Part shown: one piece after another, positions 57,229 through 64,000 of the stretch
Numbering within the stretch: the stretch's first letter is position 1
Layout: the number at the start of each line of letters is the position of its first letter
Origin: Scenedesmus sp. ARA3
Lineage: Eukaryota; Chlorophyta; Chlorophyceae; Sphaeropleales; Scenedesmaceae
Assembly: GCA_004335835.1 (NCBI GenBank)
Contig: RWJK01001462.1
Span: forward strand, 49,318-113,317
Direction: 5' to 3'
Length of the DNA: 64,000 nucleotides
Translations under genes and position numbers: made by a program
The notes under the pieces: generated by a model
Database searches by the model: none
What the model was told of the DNA's origin: nothing
Seen by the model: only the letters and a program-made list of their open reading frames with translations

Positions 57229-57558
57229 GCGCGAGATGAAGTATGTGTTGCTTTGTGTTGTTGCTGGCGACATGCAAGTTATCTGGTAGTATTGCAGATT
57301 ATGTGTGCGCTGCAGCAGATATGGTGCTGTAAGCGTGCAATTTGACAGTGTTGGGCATTGTGCCATCGTGGTCAGGGTTCCTGGTGCCAGCGGGTTGTCA
57401 GGGCAGACACTGTGCACTGGAGCTGCTATGCATAACTATTGCACATGCTGAAACGCTATCAGCTCCCACTGAACCCAGAGCAAAGCAGCACCACATCACT
57501 GCATGCTTTCAAATGGGCCTGCCTGTCGTACGCGCTGTTGCCGTGTGACAGTGAATGC

Positions 57559-60122
57559 ATGGCGTGTGACTTTTGTCGACAACAGTAGCTACAGTCAGCC
57601 AAATATGTTGAATTAACCATGTTGCCGCTGGTGCCACTCGTGGGCCCAGTGCACGTCTGACTGCACTGCTGTGCTGCCTTCTGCTACTTGTGCTGGCTCC
57701 TGCTGCATGTGCAGCCCATATAACTATATATGAGCGCTGCAACTATCAAGGCAGGGCTGCGCGTGGCTATGTTGGTCCTTTCCCATCCCTACCAGCTGAG
57801 GTGAGGCTGGCCCCTGGGCTGTGATATTGTGACCGGCAGCAGTACCGCATGTAATCTGAACATAATCTGCACGTCATCTTCAGACTCTTGTACATGTAAT
57901 TGTCAGACCCGTGTCAGTTGTTTGCACAAACAGCCTGCCGCGAATGCGCTCATGGTAGGGGGTTTTGTTACAAAGCTACAGCGACGGTCTTGGCTCACAC
58001 ACCCTCTTGAGCAGCAGTACGCACGTTGGGAAAAGCCGGGGATGCTGTAGATTTTGTAACTTGTAACGTCAGACCCTCGCCCGCAAGCTGGCGGCGTGTA
58101 TGTGCTGCGTCCTCATTTGCAACATACCTCAGTGTGCTGATCTGATCACAGCACGTATGCTGTCTTGAGTCAGTCAGTTACAGCATGCTATGGCGGGTGA
58201 GTTTGTACACAACTGCAGGTGCCCATGCCACCGTACATAAACCTGTTGGCCCCTTGTCACCTGTCCGCGTGCTTGTCAGCATTCGACAACTTGCATGCTC
58301 GCATCTGCCTGTTGTCACCCTGCAGTGGGGCAACCCAATCAGCTCAGTGCGTGTACCTATTGGCATGACAGTTATTTTGTATGAGCACGCAAACTATGCT
58401 GGGAACAGCTGGTGCATTCGGGCCGAGCAGACGTGCCATGCCTCCCAAGACCTACTACCTCTGGGAAAATCAGTAAGTGATATGCTCTGCCGCACGCTGC
58501 GACAACATGTGCCTGTCGAGTGGTTGCATGACAAAGCAGCACAGCAGGCGGCCCCTAACAAACTCTGCAAAGTTTGCAACAAAGCATAGTACCGCATAAC
58601 GCATCAAGAGCCGCGCTCAGCAGCTGATGCTTGGTTTCTGTGTTGCATGCTTTGCGTGGACAGCATTTCCAGATACGGTGTCTGCACGCACTTCGCAGAA
58701 GCACCCCTGAGCTACCCTGTGAGGTTGCTGGGCAACAACCATCATCTTTGTCACATGGGCATGGTGGTGTGTACTGCTGTTGCAGTCTTTGATGCGCCAG
58801 CTGGCGATGTGCACGTGTTGCTGGCACTTGCCAAGTCACTTGACCCAACAAGCACTGCGCTTCCAAAGTGGCAAGCAGACAACACCAAGGATTGGTGTAA
58901 GGAGTGGCTGGCAGTGCGAGGTTGCAGCTCACAAACTGGCAGACTCTGGATGCTGGACATAAGTCAGGCGGGGCTCAACGCGGCAGCAGCACTGCAAGGC
59001 ACGCTTCCCCAGCAGCTGCCAGGCCTAGCCACGCCCCTCAACTTCACAATGTTAAGCATATCTGGCCCTGGGATCATTGACAGCTTGCCGCCATGGGTGT
59101 TGCAGGTGGCAGACAACGTACAAATAACCGACACAACTTGAATGGGCCCACTGCCGTCACTGGCGCCTGGTGGAGTTGTACGGGCGCTGCAACTGCGGAT
59201 CTCGGCAAACCCCTGGCTGTCCGGCACACTTCCGGCAAGCTGGGCCACCTCATTGAGGCTGCGCAATGTTGACCTGAGCGCCAACGCCTTAACTGGCACC
59301 CTGCCAGACACCTGGTCAGAGTCCTCCACATTGGAGCAGATCAACCTTGCCGGCAACAAGTTGTCGGGCTCACTATCACGCGCGTGGGCCAGGGACCCAA
59401 ATGTCTCACCGCTTCGTCTGCTCAATGCACCCGGCAACGCTGGCATGGCTGGATGTCTAACTGATGCGATAGGACAGCCCTGGGAGTTGCTGCCTGTCAT
59501 CGACGCACGCGGGACGCCACAGCCAGGGTGCTTGGAGCAGCAACCTGCTCTGACTCAGTTTGGCGCACCACAAATGCAAGATGCCTGGTCACCTGCTTCA
59601 TGTGCTGTTGCAGGCTATGAGTTGAAAGTGCGCCAGTCCCCCACACAGTGGAACTGGATCCAGCGCTTGACCCTGTACACCATCCTGCCGCCAAATGCTG
59701 CTACTAAGACACCCTTTCCTCTGGCATCGCTTGCACAAACAGCAACCGCATGTGATGCCTTGGATGCTTGCGTAATGTTCACGTCCGACGGCGATCTCAT
59801 CGGAGCGTACAGATATGCCACAAACATCACTGTCATGACGGAGTTGCTGGAAGCCGAGAAGCGAGTGGGCCCATGGCAGTGGCGCACCATGCACTACTGC
59901 CCGGGAGAGTGCTGCGGCACATGGGTGTCAACTGGGTACAGCACCACACCGCTGGCTGTGGCTGCTGCACAGTCACACACCCCAGCAAGCAACGCTATGG
60001 GTGCATTTACTGAGCCGTCTGGCGGGCCAGGCCTGACTGGTCTAGTCGACTCGAGCATGGAGCGCTTGTACACGCTGTGCAGAGCTGCGCGCTGGGGTTG
60101 TCAGCAGCTTTTCATGCCCTAA
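57559..60122 (+). CDS. Secreted crystallin-like + leucine-rich repeat protein, interrupted by TGA
   Basis: Proposed exons: 57559-57563 (ATG GC), 57650-57800, 58326-58472, 58673-58718, 58786-60122. Phases agree. The start gives a signal peptide (MAARLTALLCCLLLLVLA, cleavage near ACA/AH). Next come two segments like a beta/gamma-crystallin or I36 inhibitor fold (ITIYERCNYQGRAA; VTVILYEHANYAGNSWCI-like, with T-V-I-L-Y-E). A plant-type LRR N-cap follows (LLALAKSLDP..WCKEWLAVRGC), then LRRs (LSGTLPASW, LRNVDLSANALTGTLP, LEQINLAGNKLSGSL) and a Cys-containing C-terminal region (CDALDACVMFTSDGDLIGAY). An in-frame TGA at 59139-59141 splits the LRR part. The frame continues unchanged after it. It may be a pseudogene, a sequence error or a missed intron. 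The tiny first exon and exon 58673-58718 are tentative. It was probably extracellular. Confidence 0.5.
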
Positions 60123-62137
60123 ACGCTGCAGGGTCGCCTGCTGTGCAAAAGCAGATGTACAGCATCTTTCAGCGGGCATGATACCAACCGCTCCCATGGT
60201 GTCCAGCAAGTACTTTGCCCAATGCTCTGTCGGAGCTTGCAGCAAGTCTTGTGGCTTCCCAATCCTCCAGCAGGTGGTGGCAGCACAAGCGCAGGTGTCT
60301 ATCGTGTCCGTGGCAGGCCAAGCGTACCTAGCACACATGAGCAGGGGGCAGGCAGCCAGGGCAGGCCCAACACCCATGTGCTCGTGCACACCCGGCGCGC
60401 CTGTGCGTTGCACAGTGTGCTGACGTTGTTCATCTGTGTCACTTGGCCAATGTTTCTGCAATAGACACATGCGTCTGCAGTCTGCAGTGTGCCTAGGCAG
60501 GCCTGCAAGCAGCACCAGCAGGAACCGCATAGGGTTGAATCGTGCCCTTCAGCTGTGTTGTCTGCTAATGTACGCGCTGACAGATTGCATTGTGATACCT
60601 TTGTCATCACATCGGTGTGCGTTACTTGTCTGCATTGAGAATGTGCTGTCTACACAGGATGATGCAGTGAAGTCACATGCGAGCGTCGTGCTTCACTGTG
60701 CGGCCGCAACTGCAAGAATGTAAGTAGCCAGCCAACAAGCTCTTTCAACAAAGGTGTGATACATCAATCCGTCGGCAGACGCTGTTGGTTGGCTCACTGC
60801 ACATCTTTGGTATTGTCCTTTCACATGTGGTGGGTGTTTTTGCTTCGGCTGGTGTTCACGTATGTAAGCATATGTTGCACGTTGACGACGCATGATGAGT
60901 CATGCGCGCGCATCTGTCCAACCGACGTATGTCTGCCCACATGCATGCGGGCTGTGGATGCCTGAAACCTGATTTATTGACGACGGTCACCGTGTTTGAA
61001 GTGAGGACAGAGCCATGTGTGGCCGGAATGCTACAGGAATGTTCAGCCGTCGACGGATCCTGATATGCACCGCGACTCAACACCAGTAACAGTTGCTCCC
61101 GTAAACCTGTCTGGCTCGCCAAGCAGTGCTGGCAGCACATATCCTGCAGGCCCACTAAGTTGTAGTCAGTATAAAGAATTGCAGGTAACACACATTGCAG
61201 TATCACAATGCAGCCTATTGCGTCACTCACATGTCTAGAAGTGGTCCCCCCAAGTGGCCACCATGGCTGTTGAACCACAGTTGTGCATGCGTCATCTGTA
61301 CAGTGCCACACGTGATTGCCACAATCTCGGTCTGTCTGTCTGTGTGCACAGCACAGGCTGCACTGCAACCCCGCAGAACTTTGCCATACAGGGCTGCCCA
61401 AACTTCGCATTGACGCCCAGCAGTTGCAAGCCTGCTGCTGTCATCCGATGCACGATGAGTCATCAAACAGTGTGGAGGGCCATGCACGTGTTCTGACACA
61501 CATATAGCAAAGCTTGATGCAAAACACAGCATCCACCTAGGGTCTGCCTGCCTGCCTGCAAGCCTGGTATATGAGTAGCATGCTGCCGCTGCTGTTCCGT
61601 CACATTCCCCCAACATCTGCTCCTGCTACTGCACACAGTCAAAATGTTGCTGCACCGCTGTCGCCAAGACCAGTCTGGGAAGCTGAAAAATTAACATATC
61701 AGAGTCCTGCGTGCAGCTGGTTCTGTTCCACAACACTGAAAGTCAAATGCCATTGCTGAGCGCCGCTGCTGGCGCTTGCTGAAGGAGTTGGCGCAGCACA
61801 GGCATCCACTGCCACCTGTGTTGCGCGCACTCTGCTGCTACAGTCAACAGTCCGAATCTTCAGCTGATATGCAGCTGATCAGTTTGAAAAAAGACACTGG
61901 CAGTATTCACAGCAACCACTCCTCTTCGACATGGGCGATCCCTGCAAGCCGCAGGAAGCTCCACCTTGCGGCCATGCTTCTGCTTCTGCTGCTGTTGCTG
62001 CTGCTGCTGCTGTGAGCTTCTCCACAAACCCCACGCAATTTGCGCTGCTGCCACCCCCAGTTGGGTGTGAGTTTCAACATGACAACGCCGCTTTGAGTTG
62101 AATGTTTTTGGAATGGTTGCAACGTCAAGGCGTGCAG
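60123..62137. other. 2-kb region with no assigned gene
   Basis: This lies between the convergent secreted-protein and acid-lipase genes, so both 3' UTRs should be here. Open frames such as 60178-60423 (+) show no recognisable domain. A short (TGC)n tract lies at 61980-62014. Confidence 0.5.
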
Positions 62138-62227
62138 CTACTGTGGTGCGTAGCGGTACAGCAGGTCAACCAGGTCCACTGCATGTCGCGCATTCCTGTC
62201 CCATACAAAATCCATGTGAGCGTACTG

Positions 62228-62276
<49 letters not shown>

Positions 62277-62672
62277 GCAGGGCAGCAGGCAGAGGGGAAA
62301 AGCATGGAACTTTGTGAAGGGGACGTGTGTGGAAACTTGCATCATTTTGTAAAGCAGGTGTGCCTCATTTGCAGATGTGCAGATTCATACGGCACCAGCA
62401 GCAGGGGTGCAGGCCGAGCAACCGCAACACACGTGTGCCAGTCCAGCTGTCCACTGAGCCATGCATACCGGGCGGCAGCAGCAACAACGGCGCTGGCTTG
62501 ACACAATAGCCTTTTTTTGTAAAACTAGAGATCAACAGCCAGCAACACTGACTCACGTTCTGGTATATTGTTTCTCCTGCAAAGGCCTCTGGTCTGAGCC
62601 GCCGCTTCTGCTCCGCTGCGTCTTCGTTGGTGGCCATCACATCCATCTCAGCCGCAAACAGGTACTGCATGG

Positions 62673-62721
<49 letters not shown>

Positions 62722-63947
62722 GACCATCATGCAAACATGGTGCCGTAATGTTGCAGAATATCCTGCTAAGATTACTAATCTGTGGTACAGGCTGCTGGAG
62801 ACCAGCCCTGCCACACACAACCCCGAAAACACCAACACTGGACAGTCAACACGTCACAAGTGGTTCACCTGTGGCGTCGTGATCTGGCTCAGGTCATATT
62901 CCGGCGGCTGCAAGCTCCCGTACCGCTGCTGGTTGCACGTCTCATCATATGGCCGGTTGCGGTGGCTGCAGCTGCGGGGGCAGACGGCGCAAGCGGTGAA
63001 CAACCACAACGGCAGCACCAGCAGCAGCGGCAGCAGCATAACCTTGAGCATGCAGGGGCGACGCCATGCTGCACATGACTTTGCATTGCAAGCTGCACTC
63101 CTGCAAATGTCTGGGGCCTTAGCATGATTGCACATACAGACTGAAAAGCCATTAGCAGCTGCAATCCTAAGTGGCAGCTACAAACAAAAGCCACAACTGT
63201 CTGTTCCCTTAAATAGAACCCCAAAGTCCTATGAACTCAGTCAAGCCTCACACACTTTGTGCCATGGTCGAATCTTTGGAATCGCAGCTGTCCATCTGTC
63301 AGCATCTGCGCCCAATGCGCCATGTTGCGCCCTGAGACAGACGCGGGCCATGTCTGGAAGATGACCGGGTTGTCATCTGGAGAAATGAACGCGCTGGGGC
63401 CTGCAGCAGCAGCAGCAGCAGCAGCAGCAACGGCGGCGGCGACTATCAGCTTTGACGACAGACTTGCACATGCAGTGATGCGCACCTTCAGCACGCCAAG
63501 GCAACCAACACACCAACACACCAACAAACCAACAAACAGCGCACCAAAGAACATGATGTTGAGCGTTGACATGCAAAGATCGCTCCAAATGGTCTGATGT
63601 ACTCCTATACATTCTGCATGCTTGCAACCCACTGGCACACCATGCCTCCAGCACAGTACAGCGCAAAATAATACAGTACACTACCGGCTGCTGCTGATGC
63701 TGCGCACCATAGAACGTGATGTTCAGTGTCGACATGCACAGCTCGCTTTATATGTACGCTACATATGCTACATGCTTGCGACCCACTGGCATGCAGTACA
63801 GTGCAGCACAGAATCGCGCACCGTAGAACATGATGTTCAGTGTCGACATGCACAGCTCGCTCCATATGTACTCGGTGCATGTCTTTACGTATGGCGCCAG
63901 CATGCGGTACCACAGGAACTCGCCCAGCCAGGAGTTGTAGAAGAACT

Positions 63948-64000
<53 letters not shown>
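62138..64000 (-). CDS. Lysosomal acid lipase / gastric-lipase family, C-terminal part (5' end outside window)
   Basis: Exons in transcript order: 63822-63945, 63256-63400, 62869-62971, 62557-62664, 62138-62224. The phases join to 188 residues ending YRYAPQ. Upstream exons lie beyond the window. Family landmarks, in order, are a helical segment FFYNSWLGEFLWYRML, the block TWPASVSGRNMAHWAQMLTDG..RFQRFDHGT, PPEYDLSQITTP, the catalytic-Asp strand YLFAAEMDVMATNED and the catalytic-His block YAHMDFVWDRNARHAVDLV. The nucleophile Ser exon is not in view. The enzyme hydrolyses triacylglycerols or sterol esters in lytic compartments. The donor of exon 63256-63400 could instead lie 4 nt further on. Exons start after long (CTG)n-CAG acceptors. 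Confidence 0.87.
62230..62277. repeat. (CAG)n tract at acid lipase last-exon acceptor
   Basis: About 15 CAG triplets, read as (CTG)n on the gene strand, run directly into the acceptor of exon 62138-62224. A similar tract at 62677-62720 precedes exon 62557-62664. Confidence 0.95.
63543..63768 (-). repeat. Two copies of acid lipase exon end with donor
   Basis: The end of exon 63822-63945 (WSELCMSTLNIMFYG then GTGCGC) recurs at about 63701-63765 and 63543-63600. Spacings are about 110 and 163 nt. Both keep GGTGCG. Confidence 0.92.
63948..64000. repeat. (CAG)n tract at window end
   Basis: About 17 CAG triplets reach the window edge. On the - strand this is the (CTG)n-CAG acceptor tract of the first visible acid lipase exon. 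Confidence 0.97.

Larger units (their letters stand above)
54201..57558. other. 3.3-kb region with no assigned gene
   Basis: Short open frames occur on both strands (for example 56593-56805 +, 56511-56798 -, 55483-56073 +). None shows a domain, a coherent splice chain or family similarity I recognise. The region has an inverted repeat, a minisatellite and a palindrome (separate entries). It may hold 5' UTR or early exons of the secreted protein downstream. Confidence 0.5.

Noticed and set aside
59139..59141. Selenocysteine at the in-frame TGA
   Set aside because: No cysteine-like active-site context and no evident SECIS stem in the 3' flank. A mutation, error or intron is simpler.

Overview
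The window is nuclear DNA of a eukaryote, most likely a chlorophyte green alga. My inference is the Chlorophyceae, possibly a Scenedesmus/Tetradesmus-like member of the Sphaeropleales. The grounds are intron-dense genes with GTGAGY donors and CTGCAG acceptors, very frequent CAG/CTG triplet tracts, poly-Q/poly-A/poly-S low-complexity tails, a plant-type RSZ splicing factor, a plant-type AP-4 beta subunit and a plant-type pyruvate kinase. There is one 50-nt assembly gap (41701-41750). I assembled the gene models by hand from splice sites, reading frame and intron phase. No transcript data were available.

Layout: 1-14009 (+) is a 27-exon SFI1-like centrin-binding repeat protein, truncated at its 5' end by the window. 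14530-15763 (+) is an unrecognised protein with an apparent frame break. 17247-19973 (-) is an RSZ-type SR splicing factor. 20669-28327 (-) is the AP-4 adaptor beta subunit. 29198-32934 (-) is an aldo/keto reductase. 34530-44000 (-) is an 18-exon pyruvate kinase with a long internal insertion and a C-terminal extension. 45728-50776 (-) is the PP1 regulator SDS22. 51263-53715 (+) is a protein with two SpoVS/Alba-like domains, divergent from SDS22 across about 490 bp. 57559-60122 (+) is a secreted crystallin-like plus LRR protein interrupted by a TGA. 62138-64000 (-) is the C-terminal part of a lysosomal acid lipase, whose 5' end lies beyond the window. These are mostly unrelated housekeeping genes (centriole/spindle pole, splicing, vesicle traffic, glycolysis, phosphatase control, lipid turnover), not a pathway cluster.

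The most unusual feature cuts across the genes. Many exon-intron junctions are accompanied, inside the neighbouring intron, by one to four diverged tandem copies of the exon end (about 30-110 nt) together with its splice donor or acceptor. The spacing is often about 105-131 nt. The same happens past the stop codon of the last exon of pyruvate kinase, SDS22 and the SpoVS gene. I count more than 50 such copies in SFI1, AP-4 beta, the aldo/keto reductase, pyruvate kinase, SDS22, the SpoVS gene and the lipase. Copies range from near identical and in frame to visibly decayed. The pattern fits repeated tandem duplication of splice-junction-spanning segments, and it supplies many potential alternative splice sites. 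CTG triplet tracts sit directly at many of the same acceptors. A second oddity is an AT-richer LRR-coding fragment inside an AP-4 beta intron.
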